NCBI RefSeq assembly: GCF_024055635.1 | Contig: NZ_JAMXMB010000036.1 | Location: 124,001 to 188,000, forward strand | Direction: 5' to 3' | DNA from: Microbacterium yannicii | Lineage (GTDB): Bacteria > Actinomycetota > Actinomycetes > Actinomycetales > Microbacteriaceae | Length of the DNA stretch: 64,000 nt | Shown: piece by piece, positions 17,073 to 25,453 of the stretch | Layout of the letters: every line of letters starts with the position of its first letter | How positions within the stretch are numbered: the first letter of the stretch is position 1 | Made by a program: the position numbers and the translations under genes | Notes under the pieces: generated by a model | Told to the model about the DNA's origin: nothing | The model's input: only the letters and a program-made list of their open reading frames with translations | Databases searched by the model: none

Positions 17073-17794
17073 GTCGCGTTCCAGAGGTCTCGGTAGTACG
17101 ACAGGCGCTCGCGGTCGGGTTCGACCCCGTACGCCTCGATGAGCGCGTCCTCCCATCCCTCGCCATAGTTCCACGTCGTCGACATCGACGCCACGGCGAT
17201 GTCGGCCCAGCGGTCGCCGAGGCCGAGGGCGCCGAAGTCGACGTGCCCGCTCCAGCGGCCGTCGTCGCCGATGAGCGTGTTGGGGCAGCAGGCGTCGGCG
17301 TGGCACACCACGAGCCGGTCGACGGAGGGCGGCTCGCGCAGCGCATCGGGAACACGGATGCCGCGGCCCTCCGCATTCGCGATGCGCGAGGGCACGCGCC
17401 AGTCGAACGGGCAGTCCTCGACCGGCAGCGCATCGTGCAGGGCCCGCAGCCCCTCGCCGACGGCGCGGACGGCGACGGCCGGTTCCGCCACCCACCGCGG
17501 ATCGACCGCCGATGAGCCCGCGATCGCGGCGGTCGCCATCCACTCGTGGGTGTCGTCGCCACCCACCTCGAGCAGTGGCGGCACACGGGCGTACGGCGCT
17601 GCCCACGCCAGCCGCGCGGCCTCGCCGGCGAACGACGACTCGGCGTTGCGCGGACCGTGCTTGAGGAACCGGCCGTCGTCGGTGCGGAACGTCACGCCGC
17701 CGTAGTCGTTGCGCCAGACCGGCGTCAGAGCGGCGCCGCGCGCGAGATCGCGCACCTGCGGAGGGACCTCCACGTCATCGACCGGGATCGTCAC
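17069..17794 (-). CDS. APH(3')-like aminoglycoside phosphotransferase family protein
   Basis: A 241-aa protein (253 if ATG 17830 were used). GTG 17794 is preferred because AGGATGGG lies just upstream and the extra 12 residues look random. The kinase-like fold shows GGVTFRTDDGRFLKHGP for the nucleotide loop and lysine, then VVCHADACCPNTLI (Brenner motif, HxDxxxxN) and HVDFGALGLGDRWADIA with the metal-binding Asp. The usual HGD is HAD here; the catalytic Asp and Asn are kept. Family members phosphorylate aminoglycosides or small metabolites; whether this one gives resistance cannot be told from sequence. It is coupled to the downstream SRPBCC gene. Confidence 0.8.
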   Translation of the reverse strand: MTIPVDDVEVPPQVRDLARGAALTPVWRNDYGGVTFRTDDGRFLKHGPRNAESSFAGEAARLAWAAPYARVPPLLEVGGDDTHEWMATAAIAGSSAVDPRWVAEPAVAVRAVGEGLRALHDALPVEDCPFDWRVPSRIANAEGRGIRVPDALREPPSVDRLVVCHADACCPNTLIGDDGRWSGHVDFGALGLGDRWADIAVASMSTTWNYGEGWEDALIEAYGVEPDRERLSYYRDLWNAT

Positions 17795-17831
17795 CGTCCC
17801 ATCCTGCCTGGACTCCGCGACCGGCGGCACG

Positions 17832-17904
17832 AACTCCTCAGATCTGGGGCGTCGCGCCGGACTCGGGCCAGGAGCGGGTCGCCGAGAGCCGAAGCTGAGG
17901 AGTT
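17832..17904. repeat. 73-bp intergenic inverted-repeat element, copy 1
   Basis: AACTCCTCAG (17832-17841) and its exact complement CTGAGGAGTT (17895-17904) bound a 73-bp element between two leftward genes. A second element with the same ends lies at 49566-49639, and both begin AACTCCTCA then GATC. The interior is GC-rich and otherwise divergent. Confidence 0.7.
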
Positions 17905-17918
17905 GACGCCGGTCGCCG

Positions 17919-18269
17919 TCAGGCTTCCAGCGCCTCGTGCAGGATCACCGCGTGATTGTGCTCCTCGTCGGCGACCGCGTGCAGGAGCGTGACCACCGGG
18001 TGCGATGCGAGCTCGGCACGCAGCGCCGCGACGGCGTCGCGGGCGGAACCCTCGAGCTCGGCGCGGTAGGCGGAGTCGAAGTCGGCCCACGACAGGCCGT
18101 CCTGGTGGAACGCCCGGCGCAGCTCCGTCGAGGGTGCGACTTCCTTCGCCCACAGGTCGAGCGCGGCGCGTTCCTTCGAGAGGCCGCGCGGCCACAGCCG
18201 GTCCACGAGAACGCGGAACCCGTCGTCGGGCGACGGCTCGTCGTACACGCGCTTCCCTCTGATCTCCAT
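17919..18269 (-). CDS. DUF488 family protein
   Basis: A 116-aa protein with the compact DUF488 layout: KRVYDEPSPDDGFRVLVDRLWPRGLSKE at the N-terminus, LDLWAKEVAPSTELRRAFH, WADFDSAYRAEL and a C-terminal VVTLLHAVADEEHNHAVIL. The conserved Arg/Trp of VDRLWPRG and the His-rich end are the diagnostic features. Biochemical function is unknown for the family. ATG 18269 is the only reasonable start. It is divergent from the gene at 18327. Confidence 0.88.
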   Translation of the reverse strand: MEIRGKRVYDEPSPDDGFRVLVDRLWPRGLSKERAALDLWAKEVAPSTELRRAFHQDGLSWADFDSAYRAELEGSARDAVAALRAELASHPVVTLLHAVADEEHNHAVILHEALEA

Positions 18270-18326
18270 GCGCCCATCCAAGCCCGCTGACCGGGAGCGC
18301 GCCATGGTGCGTGGTGGGATGGATGC

Positions 18327-18836
18327 ATGCCGACCGCACGTGCCGCGCGCCGCCAAGGACCCCTCACGGCCCTCGAAGGGGCGGAGCCGGCTCTCGCCAT
18401 CGGCGATGTCGCCGTGCGCCATGTGAGGTTGACGCCCGATGGCCTCGCGCCCTACCTCGCCGACGCGCACGGAGGCTTCGTCCCCTGGAGTGCCGTGCGC
18501 ACCCTCGCGGTGGGGCCCCCGAGCACGTGGTGGCCGTCGCCCGCGCTCGGCGACTCGATCGGGCCGCTGCTGGAGGGCGTCCTGGGCGGCGGGTTCGGCG
18601 ACATGGAGCAGACCCCCACCTTCCCCGTCGGCATCGTCACGACGGCGGGCGACCGCCTCGAATGGCACGCGACCCAGCACTACCTGTCGGGTTACCGCCG
18701 CGGCGACGCGCGCGCGGCCACGCGGCTCGCCGAGTATCTCGTCGCGCACCCTGAAGCGCGGGTGCTGCTGGGACGGCCCACCGAGCTGCTGGAGCGCATC
18801 TCGCTGCTTCTCCGCGGACGCCCGAGGATCACGTAG
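18327..18836 (+). CDS. Hypothetical protein, no family recognised
   Basis: A 169-aa soluble protein that I cannot place. It starts MPTARAARRQGPLTALEG and has no signal peptide or membrane segment. The middle (PYLADAHGGFVPWSAVRTLAVG; GDMEQTPTFPVGIVT) resembles a beta-rich domain in which a bulky residue is tested against a reference value, as in PH-like small actinobacterial proteins, but this is a guess. The C-terminal third is helical (RAATRLAEYLVAHPEARVLLG, ELLERISLLLRG). Codon use matches the neighbours, so it looks like a real gene. It diverges from DUF488 with a 57-bp gap. Confidence 0.65.
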   Translation: MPTARAARRQGPLTALEGAEPALAIGDVAVRHVRLTPDGLAPYLADAHGGFVPWSAVRTLAVGPPSTWWPSPALGDSIGPLLEGVLGGGFGDMEQTPTFPVGIVTTAGDRLEWHATQHYLSGYRRGDARAATRLAEYLVAHPEARVLLGRPTELLERISLLLRGRPRIT

Positions 18837-18892
18837 TGACCGGCCGAGGCGGCCGCGACTAGCCTGGGTGAGGCGGGTGCGCCGCGGTGTCG

Positions 18893-18924
18893 TTGGGACT
18901 GAGTCCCGCGTATGCTGATACGCG
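18893..18924 (+). promoter_or_regulatory. Promoter with perfect 18-bp inverted repeat before the SDR/crotonase operon
   Basis: CGCGTAT (18907-18913) and ATACGCG (18918-18924) form a perfect 7-bp inverted repeat with a 4-bp centre. It overlaps the putative -10 TGATAC (18916-18921), which lies 17 bp from a -35-like TTGGGA (18893-18898). The geometry is that of a repressor site, TetR-like in size. No regulator gene is adjacent. Confidence 0.6.
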
Positions 18925-18957
18925 GTTCCGCAGCATCCGGACTTCGAAGGAGAATCC

Positions 18958-19719
18958 ATGGACCTCACCGGTGCCTCCGCGCTCGTCACCGGCGGTGCGA
19001 GCGGGCTGGGCCTCGCCACGGCCCGCCGCCTCGCCGCAGCCGGTGCGGCAGTCACGATCGTCGACCTCCCGACCTCCGCCGGCGCCGACATCGCCGCAGA
19101 ACTCGGCGGCTCGTTCGCGCCCGCCGACGTCACCGATGCAGAGCAGGTGGCTGCCGCGGTCGCGACGGCTGCGGCATCCGGTCCCCTTCGTGTCGTGGTC
19201 AACTGCGCCGGCATCGCGCCGCCCGCCAAGGTCCTCGACCGCGACGGCAACCCGTCGCCGCTCGAGGGCTTCGAGCGCATCGTGCGCGTGAACCTCGTCG
19301 GCACCTACAACGTCATCGCCCAGGCCGCGGCCGCGATGGCGAAGACCGACGCGACTGCCGACGGCGATCGTGGCGTCATCGTCAGCACCGCGAGCGTCGC
19401 GGCGTTCGACGGCCAGATCGGCCAGCCCGCCTACGCCGCGAGCAAGGGCGGCGTGCACGCGATGACCCTGCCGATCGCGCGTGAGCTCGCGCGCTACGGC
19501 ATCCGGGTCGTGACGATCGCCCCCGGCATCATGGAGACCCCGATGCTGATGGGCCTCCCGCAGGCCGCGCAGGACTCGCTCGGCGAGCAGGTGCCCTACC
19601 CGCAGCGGCTCGGCAAGCCCGACGAGTACGCGCGGCTGGTGATGTCGATCGTCGAGAACGGGTACCTCAACGGCGAGACCATCCGTCTCGACGGTGCGAT
19701 CCGGATGGCTCCCCGCTGA
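18958..19719 (+). CDS. SDR, type II 3-hydroxyacyl-CoA dehydrogenase-like (HSD10 group)
   Basis: A 253-aa classical SDR. Features are TGGASGLG at 12-19, [18 protein letters not shown] near 80, the Ser in [22 protein letters not shown], and [10 protein letters not shown] followed by [13 protein letters not shown]. This spacing and the RLG-PxEYA ending are typical of mitochondrial-type HSD10 and bacterial 3-hydroxy-2-methylbutyryl-CoA dehydrogenases, which oxidise short branched hydroxyacyl-CoAs with NAD. ATG 18958 follows AAGGAGAATCC. It is the first of three probably co-transcribed acyl-CoA genes behind the 18-bp operator. Confidence 0.87.
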   Translation: MDLTGASALVTGGASGLGLATARRLAAAGAAVTIVDLPTSAGADIAAELGGSFAPADVTDAEQVAAAVATAAASGPLRVVVNCAGIAPPAKVLDRDGNPSPLEGFERIVRVNLVGTYNVIAQAAAAMAKTDATADGDRGVIVSTASVAAFDGQIGQPAYAASKGGVHAMTLPIARELARYGIRVVTIAPGIMETPMLMGLPQAAQDSLGEQVPYPQRLGKPDEYARLVMSIVENGYLNGETIRLDGAIRMAPR

Positions 19720-19804
19720 TCCCTCGTCTTGCCATTCGGATGGTTCCGACCTCAGCCCGAGCCATCCGGTGCCACCCACGCAGGCCCACGATCCAAGGAG
19801 ACCA

Positions 19805-20581
19805 ATGAGCGACTCGATCCTCGTCACGCGCGACGGCGCCCTCGCGCGCGTCACCTTCAACCGGCCCGCGTCCCTCAACGCGATGGGCTTCGAGATGGGA
19901 CGCCGCTGGCGTGACGTCGCGCACGAGCTCACGTCCGACGACTCGGTCGGCGCGGTGATCCTGGATGCCGCGGGCCCGGCCTTCTGCGCCGGCGGCGACG
20001 TGCTCGAGATGGCGACGTCGGGCGCCTCGGGTGCCGACGTCACCGGAGCGGCGCACACGATCCATGACGGCATCCGCACGTTCGTCGAATCCGACAAGCC
20101 GATCGTCGCCGCGGTGCAGGGCGCGGTGGCGGGCGGCGGTCTGGGGCTCATGCTCACCGCCGACTACATCGTCGCGTCGGAGCAGTCGAGGTTCGTGAGC
20201 AAGTACGCCAACATCGGGCTGACGCCCGACCTCGGCGTCTCCACGCTGCTGCCGGCGGCGGTCGGCCAGCGCCGGGCGCTGCAGCTGCTGCTGCAGGACC
20301 TCACGATCGACGCCGAGACGGCGCTGGACTGGGGCCTCGTCACCGAAGTGGTGCCGTCGGCCGAGGTCGCCCCCCGTGCCGAAGCGGTCGCGCGGTTCTG
20401 GCTCGACAACGCCACCGGCGCGTTCGGCCAGGCGAAGCGGCTCGTCCGCACCGGCGGCGGGCGCTCGTTCGCCGAGAACCTCGACGACGAAGCCGCCTCG
20501 ATCGGCGCCCGTTTCGACACCGACGACGCCCGGGCGCGCGTCGCGGCCTTCGCCGCGGCATCCGCCAAGTCCCGTTCCTGA
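19805..20581 (+). CDS. Crotonase-family enoyl-CoA hydratase/isomerase (PaaG-like active site)
   Basis: A 258-aa crotonase. It has FNRPASLNAMG near 19, the CoA oxyanion-hole segment GPAFCAGGDVLEM near 57 and AVQGAVAGGGLGLMLTADYIV near 104. Both hydratase glutamates of rat-type ECH are replaced: the GGCELA block reads GGLGLM, and the PE-containing block reads KYANIG. Instead D142 in IGLTPDLGVSTLLP matches the single catalytic Asp of PaaG and delta3-delta2 isomerases. An isomerase is therefore more likely than a hydratase. ATG 19805 follows AAGGAGACCA. It lies between two SDR genes. Confidence 0.87.
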   Translation: MSDSILVTRDGALARVTFNRPASLNAMGFEMGRRWRDVAHELTSDDSVGAVILDAAGPAFCAGGDVLEMATSGASGADVTGAAHTIHDGIRTFVESDKPIVAAVQGAVAGGGLGLMLTADYIVASEQSRFVSKYANIGLTPDLGVSTLLPAAVGQRRALQLLLQDLTIDAETALDWGLVTEVVPSAEVAPRAEAVARFWLDNATGAFGQAKRLVRTGGGRSFAENLDDEAASIGARFDTDDARARVAAFAAASAKSRS

Positions 20582-20598
20582 CCCGAGGAGAACCCGAG

Positions 20599-21438
20599 AT
20601 GAGCGACACGTCCCTGGCCGGCAAGACCATCCTGATGTCCGGCGGCAGCCGCGGCATCGGCCTCGCGATCGCGCTGCGCGCGGCGCGCGACGGCGCGAAC
20701 GTCGCGCTGCTGGCCAAGACCGATACGCCGCACCCGAAGCTCGAGGGCACCGTGCACTCGGCGGCCGAGCAGATCCGCGCCGCCGGCGGCAACGCGCTGC
20801 CCATCGTCGGCGACGTGCGCAACGACGACGACGTCACCGAGGCCGTGCTCAAGACGCAGGGCGAGTTCGGCGGCATCGACATCGTCGTGAACAACGCCTC
20901 GGTGATCGACCTGTCGCGCTCGCTCGAGCTCGATGCCAAGAAGTACGACCTGATGCAGGACGTCAACGTCCGCGGCACGTTCATGCTGTCGCGCGCCGCG
21001 ATCCCGATCCTGAAGGATGCCGCGAACCCGCACATCCTCTCGCTCTCACCGCCGCTCAACCTGTCGCCGAAGTGGCTCGGCGGTCACACCGGCTACACGC
21101 TCGCGAAGTACGGCATGACGATGGCGACGCTGGGGCTCGCCGCGGAGTTCGCATCGGCCGGCATCGCCGCCAACACGCTCTGGCCGCGCACGACCATCGC
21201 GACCGCGGCGGTGCAGTTCGCGCTCGGCGGCGATCGCATGATGAAGGTGAGCCGCACGCCCGACATCTACGCCGACGCCGCGTACGAGGTGCTCACCCGG
21301 CCGGCGCGCGAGTACACCGGCCAGACGCTCATCGTGGAGGACGTGCTGGAAGCGGCCGGCGTGACCGACTTCTCGGCGTACGCGGCCGTCCCCGGAACCC
21401 CCGACTCGGCCCTGTTCCCCGACATCTTCCTGGACTGA
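20599..21438 (+). CDS. SDR of the HSDL2 type
   Basis: A 279-aa short-chain dehydrogenase resembling the N-terminal part of hydroxysteroid dehydrogenase-like 2. It has SGGSRGIG at 14-21, the distinctive LLAKTDTPHPKLEGTVHSAAE, NNASVIDL, SLSPPLNLSPKWLGGHTGYTLAKYGM (active-site region) and NTLWPRTTIATAAVQF. The animal protein carries a C-terminal SCP2 lipid-binding domain, which is absent here. The physiological substrate is unknown; membership of an acyl-CoA operon suggests fatty-acyl metabolism. The gene starts 17 bp after the crotonase stop, behind GAGGAG. Confidence 0.87.
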   Translation: MSDTSLAGKTILMSGGSRGIGLAIALRAARDGANVALLAKTDTPHPKLEGTVHSAAEQIRAAGGNALPIVGDVRNDDDVTEAVLKTQGEFGGIDIVVNNASVIDLSRSLELDAKKYDLMQDVNVRGTFMLSRAAIPILKDAANPHILSLSPPLNLSPKWLGGHTGYTLAKYGMTMATLGLAAEFASAGIAANTLWPRTTIATAAVQFALGGDRMMKVSRTPDIYADAAYEVLTRPAREYTGQTLIVEDVLEAAGVTDFSAYAAVPGTPDSALFPDIFLD

Positions 21439-21482
21439 GCACTCCCTTTCTCGACCTGCCGACGCGACGTAGGGTGGGCTCC

Positions 21483-21869
21483 ATGGGAGTGCGGAGCCTG
21501 TTCCCGATCCTGCTGGCGCGAGACCTGCCGCGACTCGTGCGGTTCTACGAGAGCGCATTGGGCGCGACAGTGGCGTACCGGTTCGGCAGCGGCGGCGAGG
21601 ACGACTACGTCTCGCTGAAGATCGGCGAGACGTCGCTGGGCATCGGCCGCGACCCCGATGCGCTCCCGCCGTCGGTGGGGGACCGCGTCGCGCTCTGGTT
21701 CTACGTCGACGACGTGGACGCGACGTACGCGGCATGGCTGGATGCCGGCGGCCGGGGCGATGAGGCGCCCGCCGACATGCCGTGGGGAGAGCGCGTCGCG
21801 CAGGTGCGCGACCCCGGCGGCACCCTCGTCAACCTCGGGATGGAAGCGCCCGCAGCTGCGTCCAGCTGA
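21483..21869 (+). CDS. VOC/glyoxalase-fold protein
   Basis: A 128-aa single-domain vicinal-oxygen-chelate protein: SLFPILLARDLPRLVRFYESALGA at the start, VALWFYVDDVDATYAAWLDAG in the middle and AQVRDPGGTLVNLGM at the end. The beta-alpha-beta-beta-beta repeat gives the fold of glyoxalase and bleomycin-binding proteins. Metal ligands are not obvious, so enzyme activity is uncertain. It starts 45 bp after the HSDL2-like gene and may be co-transcribed. Confidence 0.8.
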   Translation: MGVRSLFPILLARDLPRLVRFYESALGATVAYRFGSGGEDDYVSLKIGETSLGIGRDPDALPPSVGDRVALWFYVDDVDATYAAWLDAGGRGDEAPADMPWGERVAQVRDPGGTLVNLGMEAPAAASS

Positions 21870-21890
21870 CGACGCGAGAGCGCGCGGTCT

Positions 21891-21960
21891 CGGTGTCGGT
21901 CTGACGGCGCATGAGCGTCCCGCTGCGGTGTCCGTCTGACGGCGCGTGAGCGCCTCCGTG
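21891..21960. repeat. Two tandem 35-bp repeats
   Basis: Two adjacent 35-bp units (21891-21925, 21926-21960) share 29 of 35 bases and contain CTGACGGCGC followed by TGAGCG. A third degraded start (CCTGACGCCGC) follows. They lie in the 424-bp gap 21870-22293, which holds no gene; the rest of that gap is the hairpin and operator region listed next. Confidence 0.7.
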
Positions 21961-22020
21961 CGCGCCCGAGCCTGACGCCGCTGCCCGCCGCGCAGCGCGG
22001 CACGGTGCCGGTGCAAAGCA

Positions 22021-22078
22021 CACGCGGAAAGTAACGAATCCGCGTGAACACTGGCGTGGTGACGTTACCAGTGTTACC
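22021..22078 (+). promoter_or_regulatory. LacI-type operator region of the galactoside operon
   Basis: TGGTGACGTTACCA (22057-22070) is a 14-bp palindrome with one mismatch and a central CG, the standard LacI-family form. It is nested in a second inverted repeat, AACACTGG (22047-22054) with CCAGTGTT (22068-22075). Just upstream, CACGCGGA/TCCGCGTG (22021-22028/22039-22046) forms an 8-bp hairpin with AGTAACGA in its loop. The LacI gene at 28510 is the likely binder. The leader from here to the ATG at 22294 is about 215 bp. Confidence 0.7.
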
Positions 22079-22293
22079 GTTCCCTCGGACTCAGAAGCTG
22101 ATGTGCTCACCGGAGAGCGCAGGGGATGCGATGTTGCATCCGCCAAGGATCTCCCGGAGCCATCTGCCTGTTCGGCGTGCGTTCCGACGTGCGCCGGCTG
22201 ATCCGCCGACCCCCGTGCGGCACCATGCGCGGGCCACGTCGGACGCCGAGGCATCACTCGGCATCACGGAATCCACGGAAGGATCTGCACTCC

Positions 22294-23595
22294 ATGAAAC
22301 GCTCTGCGAAGCTCACCGCGGCGGCCCTCACCCTCACACTGCCCCTCGCCCTCTCACTGACGGCGTGCAGCGGGGGAGGCGACTCCGGCGGTGAAGGCGA
22401 CGGTGACGAGAAGCTCACCGTCTGGACCTGGGACCCCGCGTTCAACATCTATGCGATGCAGGAGGCCGAGAAGGTCTACCAGGAGGATCACCCCGACTTC
22501 GAACTCGACATCGTCGAAGTGCCGTGGGACGACCTGCAGACCAAGCTCACGACCATCGCCCAGTCCCAGGCCTTCGACGAACTGCCCGACATCTTCCTGA
22601 TGCAGAACAACGCATTCCAGAAGAACGGGCTGAACTATCCCGACCTGTTCTCGGACTTCAGCGACTCCGACATCGACTTCTCGGAGTTCCCGAAGTCGGT
22701 CGTCGACTACTCCACCATCGACGACGTCAACTACGGCGTGCCGTTCGACGCCGGCACGGCGGTCACCGCGCTGCGCACCGATGTCCTCGCCGAGGCCGGT
22801 TACACGGTCGACGACTTCACGGACATCACGTGGGACCAGTACCTCACGATCGGCAAGGACGTCCTCGCCAAGACGGGTCAGCCGCTGCTGTCGGGACAGG
22901 CCGGCTCGGCCGACATCCCGATGATGATGCTGCAGTCCGCCGGCGCCAGCCTGTTCGACGACGAGGGCAACCCCACCATCGTCGACAACGATGCGCTGGA
23001 GGCGGCGATCGACGTCTACACCCAGCTCGTCGACGCGGGTGTGCTCATCGAGGTCAACTCGTGGGACGAGTACATCGGCACGATCGTCAACGGCAACGTC
23101 GGAGGCACGATCAACGGCATCTGGATCGTGGGCTCGATCCAGACCGCTGACGACCAGGCCGGCAACTGGGGGATCACCAACCTCCCGAAGCTCGACACGA
23201 TCTCCGGCGCGACGAACTACTCGGCCAACGGCGGCTCCTCGTGGGCGATCTCGTCGACCGCCGATGTCGACCTCGCGTCCGACTTCCTCGGCGCGACGTT
23301 CGCCGGCTCCACGGAGCTGTACGACACGATCCTGCCGAAGGCCGGCGCGGTCGCCAACTGGACCCCGGCGGGCGACAGCGACGTGTACAACGAGCCGAGC
23401 GAGTTCTTCGGCGGGCAGGCGATCTTCGCCGACGTCGTCTCGTTCGGCCCCGAGGTGCCGTCGAACAACACCGGTGCGTACTACTACGAGGCCCGCGACG
23501 CGGTGAGCACCGCCATGACGCAGATCATGGGCGGCACCGACACGGCCACGGCTCTCGCCGAGGCGCAGGCCAACGTCGAGTTCGCGATGGAGTAA
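22294..23595 (+). CDS. ABC transporter sugar-binding lipoprotein
   Basis: A 433-aa extracellular solute-binding protein (family 1, CUT1). Residues 1-25 form a lipoprotein signal with lipobox LTAC before the Cys, then a Gly/Ser/Asp linker. The mature part starts KLTVWTWDPAFNIYAM, typical of oligosaccharide binders. VPFDAGTAVTALRTDVLAEAGY, the GGTINGIWIVGS hinge and SANGGSSWAISS are characteristic interior blocks. ATG 22294 is preceded by GGAAGGA at slightly long spacing; in-frame upstream starts add a random Arg-rich stretch. It is the first gene of an operon with two permeases, beta-galactosidase and LacI, so a beta-galactoside is the probable ligand. No ATPase is encoded; a shared MsiK-type ATPase is presumed. 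Confidence 0.93.
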   Translation: MKRSAKLTAAALTLTLPLALSLTACSGGGDSGGEGDGDEKLTVWTWDPAFNIYAMQEAEKVYQEDHPDFELDIVEVPWDDLQTKLTTIAQSQAFDELPDIFLMQNNAFQKNGLNYPDLFSDFSDSDIDFSEFPKSVVDYSTIDDVNYGVPFDAGTAVTALRTDVLAEAGYTVDDFTDITWDQYLTIGKDVLAKTGQPLLSGQAGSADIPMMMLQSAGASLFDDEGNPTIVDNDALEAAIDVYTQLVDAGVLIEVNSWDEYIGTIVNGNVGGTINGIWIVGSIQTADDQAGNWGITNLPKLDTISGATNYSANGGSSWAISSTADVDLASDFLGATFAGSTELYDTILPKAGAVANWTPAGDSDVYNEPSEFFGGQAIFADVVSFGPEVPSNNTGAYYYEARDAVSTAMTQIMGGTDTATALAEAQANVEFAME

Positions 23596-23676
23596 GCGGG
23601 ACGGATCGTCCGGCCGGGCGGCGGTGACGTCGCCCGGCCGGCGGTCAGCGATGCTTCCCACCGCCCGAGGAAAGAG

Positions 23677-24654
23677 ATGACACCCGTGGCCTCCGACGCG
23701 AAGACGCGCACGAAGACACCGCGACGGAACGATCCGCCGCCCCTGCCCAACTACATCGGCGACCGCAAGCCCTGGCTGAATCCCGCGCGTCGCCGCAGCC
23801 TCACCGGCTGGGGCTTCCTGCTCCCGGCCGCCCTGCTCATCCTCTTCATGAGCTTCATCCCGATGGCGCAGGCGTTCGTCCTGTCGCTGCAGACCGGTCG
23901 CGGCACGCGGCTCGAGTTCGCGGATCCGCTCTGGTACAACTACCAGCGCATGCTGAGCGACGATGTCTTCAGGCTGACGCTCACCAACACCTTCCTGTAC
24001 CTGATCATCCAGGTGCCGATCATGCTCGCGCTCGCACTGGTGCTGGCGAATCTTCTGAACAACCCCAAGCTGAAGTTCAAGGGACTGTGGCGGACGGCGA
24101 TCTTCCTGCCGTGCGCCGTGTCGCTGGTGTCGTACTCGCTGGTGTTCCGCACCCTCTTCGCCGGCGACGGCTTCGTCAACGACATGCTGGCCGGCATCGG
24201 CCTCATCGACAGCCCGATCAACTGGCTCGGCCAGGCCGACACCGCCCGCTTCGTGATCATCCTCGGGCTGCTGTGGCGCTGGACCGGCTACAACATGGTC
24301 TTCTACCTCGCGGCGCTGCAGAACATCGACCATTCGAGCATCGAGGCAGCACGCATGGACGGCGCCAACGCGTTCCAGACGTTCTGGTACGTCACCATCC
24401 CGCAGCTGAAGCCCATGATCGTGCTCACCGCGATCCTGTCGATCAACGGCACCCTGCAGATGTTCGACGAGTCCTGGGCGCTCACGCAGGGCGGCCCCGC
24501 CCACCAGACCATGTCGATGGCGCACTACCTCTATGAGGTGTCGTTCCAGAAGAACCCGAACTTCGGCTACGCCGCGGCGATCTCGTACGTGATCCTGATG
24601 CTCGTCGCCATCCTCTCGTTCATCCAGATGAAGGTCGGTGACAAGCGTGACTAA
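23677..24654 (+). CDS. Sugar ABC transporter permease, MalF type
   Basis: A 325-aa membrane protein. An unusually basic N-terminal 45 residues (TRTKTPRRNDPPPLP) precede six transmembrane helices, the first being WGFLLPAALLILFMSFIPM. The cytoplasmic coupling loop EAARMDGANAFQTFWYVTIPQLKP is the EAA motif. The segment WNIxxxxG-like ESWALTQGGPAHQT is characteristic of the CUT1 F-subunit. ATG 23677 follows GAGGAAAGAG. Its last 17 bases overlap the next permease gene. Confidence 0.93.
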   Translation: MTPVASDAKTRTKTPRRNDPPPLPNYIGDRKPWLNPARRRSLTGWGFLLPAALLILFMSFIPMAQAFVLSLQTGRGTRLEFADPLWYNYQRMLSDDVFRLTLTNTFLYLIIQVPIMLALALVLANLLNNPKLKFKGLWRTAIFLPCAVSLVSYSLVFRTLFAGDGFVNDMLAGIGLIDSPINWLGQADTARFVIILGLLWRWTGYNMVFYLAALQNIDHSSIEAARMDGANAFQTFWYVTIPQLKPMIVLTAILSINGTLQMFDESWALTQGGPAHQTMSMAHYLYEVSFQKNPNFGYAAAISYVILMLVAILSFIQMKVGDKRD

Positions 24655-25453
24655 GCTCCGCAGCCTTCCCGGATACGCCCTGCTGGCGGTCTGGGCCCTG
24701 TTCTCGGTGTTCCCGCTCTACTTCATGGTGGTCTCGGCCACCAACACGAGCAAGGACGTCCTCTCCTCGCGGATGCTGCCCGGCGCGGCGCTGCTGGAGA
24801 ACCTCACCGTGCTGTTCTCGACGCAGAACGTCGTCGGCGCCATGACGAACTCGTTCCTCATCGCCGTGGGCACCACGCTGCTCGCGCTGACGGTGTGCTC
24901 GATCGCCGGATACGGGTTCGAGGTGTATCACTCCCGGGGCAAGGACGTCGTCATGGCGATCCTGCTGCTGGCGATTATGATCCCGTTCGCCGCGACGATG
25001 ATCCCGCTGTTCCAGCTGTTCGCACGGGTCGGAATGGTCAACTCGCTCTGGGCGGTGGTCATCCCGATGATCTCGACGCCGTTCCTGATCCTGCTGTTCC
25101 GCCAGGCATCGCGGTCGTTCCCGCACGAGCTCATCGAGGCGGCGCGCATCGACGGCCTCAGCGAGCTCTCGATCTTCGCGCGCATCTACGTCCCCACGAT
25201 GCGGTCGACCTTCGCGGCGGGCGCCGTGATCACGTTCATGATGGCGTGGAACAACTTCCTCTGGCCCAAGGTGATCCTCGTCAACAACAGCGTGCTCACG
25301 ATGCCGATGCTCACGGCGAACATCAGCGCCGGCTACGTCACCGACTACGGGGTGCTCATGCTCGCGGTGCTGCTGTCGTCGCTGCCGACGATGATCATCT
25401 TCCTCCTGCTGCAGCGGCAGTTCGCGCAGGGGATCACGGGGGCGGTCAAGTGA
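24638..25453 (+). CDS. Sugar ABC transporter permease, MalG type
   Basis: A 271-aa permease with six membrane helices. It begins PGYALLAVWALFSVFPLYFMVVSATNTSKDV, the usual G-subunit start, and has the EAA loop EAARIDGLSELSIFARIYVP. The terminal RQFAQGITGAVK is the canonical C-terminus (QRxFVxGLxxGAVK). Two GTG starts are possible: 24638 (overlap 17 bp with malF-like gene) and 24647 (overlap 8 bp); the longer form is given. Its stop overlaps the beta-galactosidase GTG. The pair forms the channel for the sugar bound by the lipoprotein. Confidence 0.92.
   Translation: MTSVTKLRSLPGYALLAVWALFSVFPLYFMVVSATNTSKDVLSSRMLPGAALLENLTVLFSTQNVVGAMTNSFLIAVGTTLLALTVCSIAGYGFEVYHSRGKDVVMAILLLAIMIPFAATMIPLFQLFARVGMVNSLWAVVIPMISTPFLILLFRQASRSFPHELIEAARIDGLSELSIFARIYVPTMRSTFAAGAVITFMMAWNNFLWPKVILVNNSVLTMPMLTANISAGYVTDYGVLMLAVLLSSLPTMIIFLLLQRQFAQGITGAVK

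Noticed and set aside
24895..25449. Upstream in-frame extension of beta-galactosidase
   Set aside because: It runs through the permease in another frame; GTG 25450 with GTGA overlap is the natural start.
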